A DNA stretch of 64,000 nucleotides from Thermovirga sp. Lineage in GTDB: Bacteria > Synergistota > Synergistia > Synergistales > Thermovirgaceae. This document shows, one piece after another, positions 1-9,416 of the stretch (positions are counted from its first letter, which is position 1; every line of letters starts with the position of its first letter). The notes under the pieces were generated by a model. It saw only the letters and a list, made by a program, of their open reading frames with translations. It had not been told where the DNA came from and made no database searches. The stretch spans positions 1-64,000 of the forward strand of contig NZ_JACDOB010000004.1 of the NCBI RefSeq assembly GCF_017656375.1, in the 5' to 3' direction. Made by a program: the position numbers and the translations under genes.

Positions 1-144
1 AGCAATATTTTCTACCCACTTGTAGATGTGCCTAAGTTTCGTTCCGACTACTTAGTTAAAGTGAAGAAGGTAATGGAAAAGGCGGGCACCTCTCCTTTAT
101 ACTGGTGCTGCCCAAACAACCAAAACAAAGGGAAAAGGAGGTAA
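1..144 (+). CDS. C-terminal end of a hypothetical protein (cut by window edge)
   Basis: An open frame runs from base 1 to a TAA at 142-144 and encodes about 47 residues with a basic tail ending NKGKRR. It is too short for the ORF track and its start lies outside the window. I do not recognise the family. Its last bases contain the AAAGGAGG ribosome site of the next small ORF, as expected for two genes in one operon. Its motif MEKAGTSP resembles MEKGKTSP in the next ORF. The minus-strand ORF 48..296 overlaps it, and which strand is coding cannot be settled here. Confidence 0.3.
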   Translation, partial: SNIFYPLVDVPKFRSDYLVKVKKVMEKAGTSPLYWCCPNNQNKGKRR

Positions 145-150
145 CCCGCC

Positions 151-315
151 ATGGCATCATTATACCAGCGCTTAAAACATTCCAAAAATCCCAATGCCGC
201 CATGGAGGTCATATGTAACCTAATGGAAAAAGGAAAAACTAGCCCTGCCCAGAACCCTAAAATCACCCCCTGGACAGGGCTAGACAGTATACGCAAACAA
301 CATCTAAAAAGGTAA
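151..315 (+). CDS. small hypothetical protein (54 aa)
   Basis: ATG at 151 lies seven to eight bases after a strong AAAAGGAGG site, and the frame closes with TAA at 313-315. The product is 54 residues, hydrophilic and basic (starts MASLYQRLKH, ends RKQHLKR), with no membrane segment or signal peptide. I do not recognise a family. It is convergent with mutS2, 57 bp away. The motif MEKGKTSP parallels MEKAGTSP in the upstream partial ORF, so the two may be related fragments or duplicates. Too short for the ORF track; the good ribosome site is the main support. Confidence 0.35.
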   Translation: MASLYQRLKHSKNPNAAMEVICNLMEKGKTSPAQNPKITPWTGLDSIRKQHLKR

Positions 316-372
316 CATTTTCACTGTCCGTTTACATTGAACAACAATCATAATTCTGAGAAGAACTTAACC

Positions 373-2715
373 TCACCTAAAGCTCACTACAGTTACACCA
401 ATTCCACCCTCTGCTGGCTCTCCTAACCTGAAGCTTGTAACATAAGGAAGCCTTTTACATAAGGCATGCACCTCTCTTCTGAGTATACCCTCTCCTCGCC
501 CATGGATGATAGTAACCTCACCATAACCCGCTCTAAACGCCCTATCCAAATACAGTTCAACCTCGGGCATAGCTTCATCCACAGTCATTCCTCTGATCAT
601 TATTGAGGGAGGGACAGAAACCTTCTTAAAGTTGCCTCTTATAGTCGGAACCGTTTGATCTTCAACTTCTTCTCTTTTCTTTACTAGTTTAAGTTTATTC
701 AATTGCACTTCTATCTTGATGGAACCACATAATAGCGTAGCTTTCCCTTCTTCAATTGCTTCAACAGTCCCCTTTGTGGACTGGCCTACTATTTCCACAA
801 GGTCTCCAGTAGAAATCTCCTCGGCCTTTGCTCTCTCTATGGACACTTCTTCACGCGCATGAATGTTCTTCTTCATCTTCAACATGCGCTGCCTGCCCTT
901 TTCCGTGGATTTATGTAATTCTTTAGCATTGAAAACCCCTATTTTCCCCACCATTTCCTGATACAATTTCTGGGCTTCGTCTATCATTTCCAGGGCTTCA
1001 TCCTTCGCCTCAGAAAGAATTCGCTCTCTTTCCAATTCCAGCTTTGTCCTCTCTTTACTCAACTCTTCTTTTAGCCTGTTAAGTTGCATTTCCTTAAGCT
1101 TCAATTCTTCCCTTAATCTATCTATTGCCATATGCTTGTCATGTAACTCCTCCACAAGCTTTTCTTCTCCATAGTAGGACTCCAAAAGCACATCCTTCGC
1201 TTTGGATATTATCTCTTCCGGCATCCCTAAGTGCTTTGCTATAGTTAAAGCGTTACTTTTACCTGGCATTCCCATAAGAAGACGGAACGTGGGTTTCAAC
1301 GATTTAGAGTCAAATTCCATGCTTGCGGTCTCTACCCCTTTAGCTGTCAAGGCGTATCTCTTTATCAAATTGTGATGTGTTGTGGCAAGAGTTAAGCAAC
1401 CTATAGCTCTAAGTTTATCAAGAATGGCAATTCCCAAAGCCGCCCCTTCTTGAGGGTCCGTTCCAGCACCCAACTCATCTAACAAAAGCAAACTCTTTTT
1501 ATTGGCTTTTTGGAGCATCTCAATCAATCTAGTCAGGTGGGCGCTAAACGTGGAAAGATTCTGTTCTATGCTCTGTTCGTCTCCTATGTCGGCCAACATC
1601 CAGTCAACAAAACCTATTTCTGTTCCCTCACTACAAGGAATTGGGAATCCACACCAACCAAGATACAAAGATACTGCTACAGTCTTAAGCGCTACTGTCT
1701 TGCCGCCAGTATTAGGGCCTGTTATTACCAGCTGTCTAAAAGTAGTTCCACAAAATATATCTATGGGAACACAAAGGTTCCCTAACAAAGGATGTCTAGC
1801 TCCTTTTAACTTGAACATAGGAGAATTTTTCATCACAGGAAGAATCCACCTATGCTTTTTCATTACTTCTCTCAAAGCATACAGCAGGTCTAAAAGGCCC
1901 AATATATGCTCTACTCTTTCCAAAGGCTTTTGTTTTTCCAAAATTTCACGGGTCAGCCTTTGTAAAATTCTTCTTTCTTCTTCCTCTATCTCCTTCTTTA
2001 AAATGGACACCTTGTTATTTATCTCTATCAAGCCTTCCGGCTCCATGTAAAGACTGTTACCTGTGGTAGAACGATCAATAACTATACCCTTGAATCTATT
2101 CAAATACTCTTGTCTCACCAAAAGAACTATGCGCTCTTTACGATAATGAATATTTTTGTCTTGAAGCATGTGAGAAAAAGATGAATTTGAGACAAGATTT
2201 TGAGCTAACTTTCTTGCTTTAAAACTATAGTTCCTATGCTCAGTTCTCAACTTACCAAGCAAATCAGATGCGCTGTCATAAAGCCTTCCATCATCAGCCA
2301 AAATATGCAGGTCTTCAAACAAGGCGCTTAAATCAGGAATTTTTCTTATAAGGGAATAAAGTTCTGGGAAAGATTCCTTTCTGTCCACCAAGGCTTCCCT
2401 CAACCTCATGGCAAGCCCCACCATGTTCCTTATTTGTACCAACTCCATGCCACTTAGAAGGCCAGACACCTTCGCCTCTTCAAAAAGCTTACCCAAGGGG
2501 TTAAGATCCTTTTCCCAAGGCAGCCTTCCGCAAACATCTTCATATTTCCCAAAAGAATTAAGTAGCGCTTGCCTTTCCTCGACCTGCTCGAGAGAAGAAA
2601 AAGGCCCTTGCTGCCTAAGGCATTCAACTCCCAAAGGGCTTCTGCATTCATTTTCTATAAGTTCTAAAACTTTAGGTATATCAACAAGCTGAAGAGTTTT
2701 TTCATCGGTTCTCAC
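373..2715 (-). CDS. mutS2: endonuclease MutS2 (MutS-family ATPase with Smr nuclease domain)
   Basis: 780 residues, full family length. A MutS core lacks the mismatch-recognition domain. The Walker A motif GPNTGGKT lies near residue 340, followed by the Walker B stretch LLLLDELGAGTDP. A charged coiled-coil region comes after the ATPase, and a C-terminal Smr domain contains HGRGEGILR. MutS2 proteins bind branched DNA or stalled ribosomes; they act in recombination control or ribosome rescue, not in canonical mismatch repair. The GTG start overlaps the cvpA-like stop by four bases, so the genes are translationally coupled. It is the last gene of the long minus-strand thrS/infC-pheST run. Confidence 0.96.
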   Translation of the reverse strand: MRTDEKTLQLVDIPKVLELIENECRSPLGVECLRQQGPFSSLEQVEERQALLNSFGKYEDVCGRLPWEKDLNPLGKLFEEAKVSGLLSGMELVQIRNMVGLAMRLREALVDRKESFPELYSLIRKIPDLSALFEDLHILADDGRLYDSASDLLGKLRTEHRNYSFKARKLAQNLVSNSSFSHMLQDKNIHYRKERIVLLVRQEYLNRFKGIVIDRSTTGNSLYMEPEGLIEINNKVSILKKEIEEEERRILQRLTREILEKQKPLERVEHILGLLDLLYALREVMKKHRWILPVMKNSPMFKLKGARHPLLGNLCVPIDIFCGTTFRQLVITGPNTGGKTVALKTVAVSLYLGWCGFPIPCSEGTEIGFVDWMLADIGDEQSIEQNLSTFSAHLTRLIEMLQKANKKSLLLLDELGAGTDPQEGAALGIAILDKLRAIGCLTLATTHHNLIKRYALTAKGVETASMEFDSKSLKPTFRLLMGMPGKSNALTIAKHLGMPEEIISKAKDVLLESYYGEEKLVEELHDKHMAIDRLREELKLKEMQLNRLKEELSKERTKLELERERILSEAKDEALEMIDEAQKLYQEMVGKIGVFNAKELHKSTEKGRQRMLKMKKNIHAREEVSIERAKAEEISTGDLVEIVGQSTKGTVEAIEEGKATLLCGSIKIEVQLNKLKLVKKREEVEDQTVPTIRGNFKKVSVPPSIMIRGMTVDEAMPEVELYLDRAFRAGYGEVTIIHGRGEGILRREVHALCKRLPYVTSFRLGEPAEGGIGVTVVSFR

Positions 2716-3323
2716 TGTTTTATATCGTCACCCTCTTGATGTACTTGGTTATTAATATCTCCTACTGGGACTTTCAATGGTAATGTGCCATCATGTTGCC
2801 AAAGCTCTTTATACAAAGGGAAGGAATTAAATTCTTTCGAATCTATTTTACCCATCAGGTCCTGCACATACGGCAATACCACGCCAGCTATATTCATGGA
2901 TACAGACTTTTTCACCCAGTCTGTTCCCATAAAAGGAACCAAAAAGGATGTTGCCATATATATCAATAACAAAAAAACTAAGCTCTTTAGCAGGCCGGCA
3001 ATTCCTCCAAGGACTCTGTCCACAACCGAGAGGCTTACAAAACGTAGGAAAGCTTTCACTACCCTTCTTAAAAATCCTCCTGCTATAAGGCATAGAAGAT
3101 ATATTAAAAAAAGGCAAAGAATCCTAGCATATCCTGCCTCCAAGGCAAACCAACTCACTAAAAGTTCAGCTGCCTTATCTGACCAGTACCATGCAAGCAA
3201 AAAGCCTCCAACCACGGAAAGGATGGAAATTATCTCTCCCGACAAGCCCCTCAATAAGCCTCTAGATACAAAATAAATCGCCATAAAAAGTACTATTAAG
3301 TCAACTGTAAACGCCAATCCCAT
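2712..3323 (-). CDS. CvpA family inner-membrane protein
   Basis: 203 residues with four hydrophobic segments in the first 130 residues, the usual CvpA/colicin V production family layout, and a polar C-terminal tail. The N-terminal pattern DLIVLFMAIYFVSRGLLRG matches the family's start. CvpA relatives affect envelope homeostasis; the molecular role is not settled. It starts two bases after zapA and overlaps mutS2 by four. The zapA-cvpA-mutS2 order is common in Clostridia-type genomes, which supports the call. No catalytic motif is visible. Confidence 0.85.
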   Translation of the reverse strand: MGLAFTVDLIVLFMAIYFVSRGLLRGLSGEIISILSVVGGFLLAWYWSDKAAELLVSWFALEAGYARILCLFLIYLLCLIAGGFLRRVVKAFLRFVSLSVVDRVLGGIAGLLKSLVFLLLIYMATSFLVPFMGTDWVKKSVSMNIAGVVLPYVQDLMGKIDSKEFNSFPLYKELWQHDGTLPLKVPVGDINNQVHQEGDDIKQ

Positions 3324-3325
3324 AA

Positions 3326-3562
3326 TCAGTTACACTCTTTCAGGGCCTTTTCTAATTTCTCAGTAACTTCTTCTATTTCATAGGCCATCTTTAGGCAACC
3401 CAAAAGCAGTCTCTGTTCTTGCTCTACAGAACCTTCAATGCCTTCAACTGCTTCTTTGACGATTTTCAGAACCGCGTTGAACTTATCTTCATCCAGTCGA
3501 GTTAAAATGGAATATGTCTTTTTCCCCACAAGCACATTAACTCGCCGAACTTCTCCCTGCAA
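3326..3562 (-). CDS. zapA: cell division protein ZapA
   Basis: 78 residues. An N-terminal beta-rich globular part (VNVLVGKKTYSIL) is followed by a helical C-terminal half suited to coiled-coil dimerisation, the ZapA pattern. ZapA binds FtsZ and cross-links protofilaments in the Z ring. The likely start is TTG after a GGGGGG-type site; an in-frame GTG eight codons later is an alternative. It is directly followed by the cvpA-like gene and mutS2, a widespread neighbourhood for zapA. Short length limits certainty, but sequence and context agree. Confidence 0.85.
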   Translation of the reverse strand: MQGEVRRVNVLVGKKTYSILTRLDEDKFNAVLKIVKEAVEGIEGSVEQEQRLLLGCLKMAYEIEEVTEKLEKALKECN

Positions 3563-3624
3563 TTGGGTTGCCCCCCTTCTTCTCGCGCTATGTTTCCCAA
3601 ATTATCTACACAAGGAACTCCTTA

Positions 3625-3900
3625 TTACTCCACAACCCCTCTTATCTTGTCTAACAGCGCCTTTATCCTTTCCTCAGCCTCTTTCTGCACATATTTGAGA
3701 TCGGAAAGTTCTCTGTCCTTTTCTTCTATAATTTTTTTATAGTCTTCTTTTATGGCCTCAATTTCGCTGTTTTTCTCCTCCAAGACTTCCTTGTGGATTT
3801 CGATTTCTTCTTTTAATTGCCTGTTTTCATCGAGCAATTCATTAAGACGCTTTGTAACCCTCTCTACAAGACCTTCAAGATTAGCAAGATATTCCTGCAC
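3625..3900 (-). CDS. small coiled-coil protein next to zapA
   Basis: 91 residues, almost entirely charged heptad sequence (for example NRQLKEEIEIHKEVLEEKNS), predicted as one long coiled coil with no membrane segment. The GTG start follows an AAGGAGGGG site. It lies between pheT and zapA in the same direction. I do not recognise a named family; size and composition resemble ZapB-like division factors, and the neighbouring zapA makes a division role plausible, but this is inference. Coiled coils align spuriously, so homology searches need care. Confidence 0.7.
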   Translation of the reverse strand: MQEYLANLEGLVERVTKRLNELLDENRQLKEEIEIHKEVLEEKNSEIEAIKEDYKKIIEEKDRELSDLKYVQKEAEERIKALLDKIRGVVE

Positions 3901-3918
3901 AGGAATCCCCTCCTTAAC

Positions 3919-6330
3919 TTAGCGTAAAACATAGCCCTTCTGTTGTAGGGCCTCTCTTAGCCCCATATGTGCTTTATCTACTTCTTCATCACGAAGAGTA
4001 ACTTCCTCAGACCTATACTCTAAAGTAAAAGCTACACTCCTTTTGCCCTCAGGGAGCCCTTTCCCTTCATACACATCAAACAGCCTTACACTTCTCACAT
4101 ACTGAGACGCTAAATCCTTTACATCCACCTTAACTTTCTCTACAGGCATTCCCTTGTCAATGAGAATAGATATATCTCTATACACTGCCGGATATTTATT
4201 TGTTTTTCCAAAGCTAACACCTTTCGACCTCTCTAACACCTCAAGGTCTAGTTCAAACAACAACACCGGTTGAGGCAACGAGAGTTCCTCCGCTATTTTA
4301 GGCTTCAATCGACATAAGTATCCTATTACTTTGCCGTTATTCAAAATATGAGCCGATTGTCCTTTATGGCCAAAAGGATATTCACCCTTCACAAACTCTA
4401 ACAAAACGCCTTTAGCCTCAGTCAAGGCCATAATATCTGCCTTCACCGAGAAGAAATCATCTACTTGCTCTTTCCACACGAACCGGGAATCCTTTCCAAG
4501 ACAAACTATACCTCCTATATGGAGATTTTCCTTGACTCCCAATTCTGTTCCATCTTCAAGAGAAAACACTTTCCCTATCTCGAACATTCTTATGGGACTT
4601 CTCCATCCATTTCTAATATTAGCAGCAGCTGCTTTCAGCAAGCCAAATGCCAAAGAAGTCCTCATAATAGATTGTTCCTTGCTCAAAGGGTTAGATAAGG
4701 TTACACAATTTGCCAAGGGGCTATCTTCCGGAATCCTTAAGGTCTTTAGTAAGTCTGGAGATATAAAGCTGTATGTTATTGCTTCCGCGTAACCTCGTCC
4801 CATGGCGATATTGCGCAACTGGCGCTCTGTCCTCATCCTTTTTGTTATGTCACCAGGTTTGCGCGTAACAGCCGGCAATCTGGATTCCATTTTGTCGTAT
4901 CCCCAAACTCTTCCAACTTCTTCTATCAGGTCTTCCTCTATTGATACATCCGCACGGAAACTGGGGACTTGAAAAACTCTTCTATCCTCTTCCTTAGTAG
5001 TTTCAATAAACCCTAACCTACGTAAAATAGTTGATGCTAAATCCATATCTTCGAGCAACAGGACTTTCTTCAGATTCTTTCTGGTCAGCTCAACATAACG
5101 AGGTTGTTCCTCGCCCGATCTTTCCATTACCTGACCAAGGGGACGCGCTGCTTTCCATTTAACAAGATACTCAAAGGTCTTAGATAAAGCTATTGTCACC
5201 TTCGCAGGATCAACCTTTCTGGCAAACCTATAAGCAGCTTCACTAGGAAGACCCAGCCTTCTATACGTCTTGCTCACTCTCACAGAATCGAAATTCGCAG
5301 ATTCTAGCGCTATCCTTTTCGTGCTATCGTTTATTTCCGTGTTTTCTCCTCCCATTACTCCCGCAAGAGCAACAGGAATTCCTCCGCTGGCTATCACGAG
5401 GTCATCAGGAATCAAGCTTCGTTCTTTGCCATCAAGAGTTACTATTTTTTCTCCTTCACGAGCACTTCTTACCGTTATTTCCTTTTCTGGCAAAAGGTCG
5501 TAATCAAAAGCATGAAGGGGCTGGCCTAGATACAACATTACAAGATTGGTAGCATCAACGATGTTGTTAATGGGCCTCATGCCTAAAAGGGACAACCTGA
5601 CGCGTTCCTTCACGGGAGAAGGACCTATTTTTACGTTATCTGCAAAACCCAAAGCATAAAGAGAACATCCTTCATCCTGCAAAGTTATTCCCTTAAATTC
5701 TTTCTCCATATCAGAGGTCGAAGGCCCGGAATCACTAAAACCCTTATTTGGCCTAAGTTCGTTTATCGAAACATCCAGTATAGCAGCAACTTCTTGAGCT
5801 AGTCCTCGGACGCTCAAAAGGTCTCCTCTATTTGGAGTTATAGAAATATCCAACACATAATCATCTAACCCAAGAATGGGCCTTATATCTTTTCCAGGCT
5901 TTTCACTTTCGGATAGTCTCAAAATTCCAAACTCGTCAGCGATATCTGGCAAGCCTATTTCATCTGCCGACAACATCATACCTTCACTCACAATGCCATC
6001 GAACTCCCGTGCTGCCATCACAGTTCCATCAGCAACTGTCGCACCTGGAGGTGCATAAGGCACCACATCTTCTGCTCTCAGATTTTTAGCTGCTGTTACG
6101 CAGGTAGCCTCGCCCTTTCCTGTGTCCAGTTTGACAACTAACAGGTTAGGATTATCAGGGTGCCCCTTTATACTCTTAACTTTCGCAGTAACGACGCCCT
6201 TTAGGAGAGGCACAGGCTTTTCGATGGATTCCACCTCGGAACCCGTTTCTGTCAGCCTTTCAACAACATGTTCCATGTTATCTATCTTGAAATTTACCTC
6301 TTCTTTTAACCAACTCCAACATATCTTCAT
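3919..6330 (-). CDS. pheT: phenylalanyl-tRNA synthetase beta subunit
   Basis: 803 residues, the full bacterial PheT length. An N-terminal OB-fold tRNA-binding domain (about residues 40-150) is followed by the B3/B4 editing region (ALAGVMGGENTEI), the B5 domain and a C-terminal ferredoxin-fold anticodon-binding domain ending in the GKRSVAFTLEYRS stretch. With PheS it forms the alpha2-beta2 enzyme that charges tRNA-Phe in the cytoplasm. ATG overlaps the pheS TGA (ATGA), so the subunits are translationally coupled. Confidence 0.98.
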   Translation of the reverse strand: MKICWSWLKEEVNFKIDNMEHVVERLTETGSEVESIEKPVPLLKGVVTAKVKSIKGHPDNPNLLVVKLDTGKGEATCVTAAKNLRAEDVVPYAPPGATVADGTVMAAREFDGIVSEGMMLSADEIGLPDIADEFGILRLSESEKPGKDIRPILGLDDYVLDISITPNRGDLLSVRGLAQEVAAILDVSINELRPNKGFSDSGPSTSDMEKEFKGITLQDEGCSLYALGFADNVKIGPSPVKERVRLSLLGMRPINNIVDATNLVMLYLGQPLHAFDYDLLPEKEITVRSAREGEKIVTLDGKERSLIPDDLVIASGGIPVALAGVMGGENTEINDSTKRIALESANFDSVRVSKTYRRLGLPSEAAYRFARKVDPAKVTIALSKTFEYLVKWKAARPLGQVMERSGEEQPRYVELTRKNLKKVLLLEDMDLASTILRRLGFIETTKEEDRRVFQVPSFRADVSIEEDLIEEVGRVWGYDKMESRLPAVTRKPGDITKRMRTERQLRNIAMGRGYAEAITYSFISPDLLKTLRIPEDSPLANCVTLSNPLSKEQSIMRTSLAFGLLKAAAANIRNGWRSPIRMFEIGKVFSLEDGTELGVKENLHIGGIVCLGKDSRFVWKEQVDDFFSVKADIMALTEAKGVLLEFVKGEYPFGHKGQSAHILNNGKVIGYLCRLKPKIAEELSLPQPVLLFELDLEVLERSKGVSFGKTNKYPAVYRDISILIDKGMPVEKVKVDVKDLASQYVRSVRLFDVYEGKGLPEGKRSVAFTLEYRSEEVTLRDEEVDKAHMGLREALQQKGYVLR

Positions 6331-7412
6331 TCCTGGCGACCCCCTATTAAAAATGCAAGATCTCCTTCGAAAAACACCCTCAAATCATCTAATCCATATT
6401 TCAACATGGCTATGCGGTCCAATCCCATTCCCCAAGCAAAACCATTGTATTTCTGCGGGTCTATCCCGCCAGCCCTCAATACATTCGGGTGTGTCATGCC
6501 CATACCGGCAATCTCGAGCCATCCTGTCCCCTTGCATATCCGACACTCTGGATTTTTACCAGAACATGCAACGCACTCTACATCCATCTCCAAGGAAGGC
6601 TCAGTAAAGGGGAAATAGCTTGCCCTATATCTCACTTTTAATGAACGTTCAAATATTATGTTAGCAAAAGCCTCCATACAGCCCTTCAAATCTGCCACAG
6701 AAATATCTTCATCTATTAACAATCCCTCCAGTTGATGAAACATCGGAGAATGGGTAGGATCATTGTCTCTTCTATAAACTTTACCAGGGACCACGATACG
6801 TAAGGGGGCACCCATTTGACGCATAGCCCTTACCTCTACAGGAGAAGTATGAGTCCTCAAGAGCAGCCCGTTGGTTGTATAAAAGGTATCTTGCATATCT
6901 CTTGCGGGGTGATGTGGAGGAATATTTAAAGCCTCAAAATTATAGAAATCATTCTCTATTTCAGGCCCATAAGCCACTGTAAATCCCATGGAAGCGAAAA
7001 TTTCAACTACTTCCTCCATTACTTGGGCTACTGGATGGAAACCACCCCACTTCCTGCCTCTAGGGGGAAGTGTTACATCTATGGCATCCTCTTCCTCTTC
7101 CTTCTGATAAAACGCCTCCAAGAGTGCTTCTCTTTTTTGCCTAATTGCCAGTTCTATCTCCTCTTTAAGTTGATTCAATAACTGGCCAGCTTTAGGACGT
7201 TCGCTAGGATCTATATTTTTTATACTTTTTAGAAGGCTTGTTATATTACCCTTTTTACCCAAAAATCTGACCCTTATCTCCTCCAAATCTTCAGGTCCTT
7301 TTGCCTTTTTAAGTTCTGTAAAAAAAAGATCTTTTATTTCCGCTGTTTTTCTTTCTATATCGATCACTACAGCCACACCCCATTTCTCTCTACTGATAAC
7401 TTTATCATTCAT
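6327..7412 (-). CDS. pheS: phenylalanyl-tRNA synthetase alpha subunit
   Basis: Class II synthetase catalytic subunit. Visible are motif 2 (VYRRDNDPTHSPMFHQLEGL), motif 3 (GFAWGMGLDRIAMLKYG) and the cysteine-rich CRICKGTGWLEI stretch typical of PheS. The track start gives 361 residues, slightly long. That ATG has no clear ribosome site, and a GTG 15 codons downstream (about 7367) after GGGGTG fits the family N-terminus better, so the true start is uncertain. It begins 4 bp after ktrA ends, which places it in the same transcript. Confidence 0.97.
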   Translation of the reverse strand: MNDKVISREKWGVAVVIDIERKTAEIKDLFFTELKKAKGPEDLEEIRVRFLGKKGNITSLLKSIKNIDPSERPKAGQLLNQLKEEIELAIRQKREALLEAFYQKEEEEDAIDVTLPPRGRKWGGFHPVAQVMEEVVEIFASMGFTVAYGPEIENDFYNFEALNIPPHHPARDMQDTFYTTNGLLLRTHTSPVEVRAMRQMGAPLRIVVPGKVYRRDNDPTHSPMFHQLEGLLIDEDISVADLKGCMEAFANIIFERSLKVRYRASYFPFTEPSLEMDVECVACSGKNPECRICKGTGWLEIAGMGMTHPNVLRAGGIDPQKYNGFAWGMGLDRIAMLKYGLDDLRVFFEGDLAFLIGGRQE

Positions 7413-7416
7413 ATAG

Positions 7417-8082
7417 TTATTCTAACAATTTATTTAAATCATCTCGATAGGCAGCTACAATCAGTTTGTCCTCTTTTCCCAAAAGGGTATCTGCTTTAGG
7501 AAGAAACTTTTCAGAACCTCTTTTGACTAATAGGACGACAGCATTATATCGGTTTCTGAATTCCAGCTCCGCCAAAGTCTTGCCTACCATCTCTTCGTAT
7601 GTTCCAATTTCACCGATCATAAAATCTGATCCTGGCAACTCGACGAAGTTGGACAGCGCAGGCTTAGAAATTTGTTCTGCTATCTTAACACCAAAATCCC
7701 TTTCAGGGAAAAACACCCTTTGAGCCCCCATCCTTGCCAATACCCGGGCGTGAATAGTGCTGTTTGCTCTGGCCGCCACATAAGGAACTCCCATCCCAAC
7801 AAGCAAAGTTACCGCCAAAATGCTCGCTTCTATGTTTTCCCCTATGGCAACTATGGCTCCATCCACTTCCTTGGCACCTATCTTTTTTAAAGCCTCCTCG
7901 TCGGTTGCATCCATCTGAACGGCAACATCTACTTTATCTGCAAGTTCATCTATCCTGGCTCTGTTTTTATCTACAGCTATCACGTTCTCCCCAAGCTCTG
8001 CCAATCTCTCACATACAGCCTTTCCAAACCTACCCAAACCCACTACTAAAAATGTCTTCCTCTTTCCAATTTTTTTGGGCAA
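7417..8082 (-). CDS. ktrA: KtrA/TrkA-type potassium channel regulatory subunit
   Basis: 221 residues. The N-terminal RCK Rossmann domain has the nucleotide-binding motif VVGLGRFGKAV followed by an acidic VDKN position. A TrkA-C ligand-binding domain covers about residues 140-218. Single-RCK proteins of this size form the cytosolic octameric ring that gates KtrB-type K+ transporters in response to ATP/ADP (or c-di-AMP in some phyla). The TTG start follows GGAGGGTG and lies 12 bp after ktrB. Its place between ktrB and pheS is unusual for a translation operon. Confidence 0.93.
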   Translation of the reverse strand: MPKKIGKRKTFLVVGLGRFGKAVCERLAELGENVIAVDKNRARIDELADKVDVAVQMDATDEEALKKIGAKEVDGAIVAIGENIEASILAVTLLVGMGVPYVAARANSTIHARVLARMGAQRVFFPERDFGVKIAEQISKPALSNFVELPGSDFMIGEIGTYEEMVGKTLAELEFRNRYNAVVLLVKRGSEKFLPKADTLLGKEDKLIVAAYRDDLNKLLE

Positions 8083-8094
8083 GCTAACACCCTC

Positions 8095-9357
8095 CTAACC
8101 TATAGGCACATTGGTATCAATATATGAAATATGTCTTTGCTCATCCTTTCTCGCAACTCCATAGAAGAAAACAATCAAACCAACCCTGCCCCAAAACATC
8201 AACAAAATCAGTAAGAATTTACCTAAGCCAGAAAGCCCTTGCGTTATTCCGGTCGAAAGGCCAACTGTACCTAAAGCAGAAGTCACCTCAAAAAGAATCT
8301 CTCTAAAAGAATAAGGTTCCATTATTCCTAATATAAAGGAAGAAAGAAATATGGTCACCATATAAACTATAACAAGAGACACGGCTTTTCTTAAGATGCT
8401 ATAAGGTATCCTTCTGCTGGAGAAAATTATGTCTTCCCTTTGCAAAATTTCGCTGTATAAGGACAATAACAAAACCCCAAATGTGGTTGTCTTTATGCCT
8501 CCTCCCGTAGAGCCAGGAGAAGCTCCTATTATCATCAGTAAAATCAACACAAAAGATCCCACGGGAGAAATTTTCCCTATATCCACTGTGTTGAATCCAG
8601 CAGTACGGGCTGAAACAGACTGGAATAAAGCATCCCAAAAACTTTGAAATACGGAGACATCATGTCTCCACACAATGTGCTCTGTCAAAAATAAGGCCAA
8701 GCAACCTATTACTATTAGCAAAAACGTGACAGAAAAGACTAGCTTACAGTAAGGTGACATTCGCTTATTGTGGTATTCTATGCCCACTAACTCCATTAGA
8801 GGAACAAATCCTATCCCGCCCAATATTATAAGCAACATTATAATCAAAGTAATAGATGGGTCTTCGCGAAAAGGCACAAGGTTATCCGGAAAGGTTGAGA
8901 AACCAGCGTTACAAAAAGCGCTTATGCTATGAAAAATGGCGTGGCCAAGGGCATCTAACGGCTCGTAATAATCCAACAGCTCCCCAAAAAGCAACAATGC
9001 TCCAAAAAGCTCTATGGCAAAAGTCATCTTCACTATATGCCCTAACAGCCTTATTACCCCCGAAACTCCATCAAGACCTAGGCTACTTGAAAGGCAGTAC
9101 CTATGTTGAAGACTCACCCGCGAACCACGCAATATAAATAAAGATGTAAAGGCAGTCATAACACCTAGACCGCCAAGCTGCATTAAGACAACAATCAAGC
9201 ACTTAGAGTAAAAACTCAAATCAGTGGCTGTATTTACAACAACCAATCCGGTAACACAAACCGCAGATGTGACAGTAAAAAGAGAATCAATAAAATTCAA
9301 TGGTCTATAACTGTGGTTCAAAATCCAAAGAAGGAGGGTTCCTGACACAATCAACAT
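8095..9357 (-). CDS. ktrB: KtrB/TrkH-type potassium transporter membrane subunit
   Basis: About 420 residues of hydrophobic protein with four pore-loop repeats typical of the SKT superfamily, including VCVTGLVVV and TAGFNTVDIG. It is the membrane pore that works with KtrA in K+ uptake. The ATG at 9357 has a good GGAGGG site. However, conserved coding sequence continues upstream in frame: NPKKFYGKLKPERIIVGGFL aligns with the start of KtrB proteins such as the one from Bacillus subtilis. The only upstream candidate adjoining a ribosome site is an ATA at 9418-9420, overlapping the rplT stop. The start is therefore unresolved. Confidence 0.93.
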   Translation of the reverse strand: MLIVSGTLLLWILNHSYRPLNFIDSLFTVTSAVCVTGLVVVNTATDLSFYSKCLIVVLMQLGGLGVMTAFTSLFILRGSRVSLQHRYCLSSSLGLDGVSGVIRLLGHIVKMTFAIELFGALLLFGELLDYYEPLDALGHAIFHSISAFCNAGFSTFPDNLVPFREDPSITLIIMLLIILGGIGFVPLMELVGIEYHNKRMSPYCKLVFSVTFLLIVIGCLALFLTEHIVWRHDVSVFQSFWDALFQSVSARTAGFNTVDIGKISPVGSFVLILLMIIGASPGSTGGGIKTTTFGVLLLSLYSEILQREDIIFSSRRIPYSILRKAVSLVIVYMVTIFLSSFILGIMEPYSFREILFEVTSALGTVGLSTGITQGLSGLGKFLLILLMFWGRVGLIVFFYGVARKDEQRHISYIDTNVPIG

Positions 9358-9416
9358 CAGAAACCCTCCGACAATAATCCTTTCTGGTTTTAATTTACCG
9401 TAAAACTTTTTGGGAT

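Noticed and set aside
48-296. Minus-strand 82-aa ORF
   Set aside because: Overlaps two plus-strand ORFs with a better ribosome site; no family features. Kept only as an alternative.
1502-2050. 182-aa plus-strand ORF inside mutS2
   Set aside because: Antisense shadow of a clear MutS2 reading frame.
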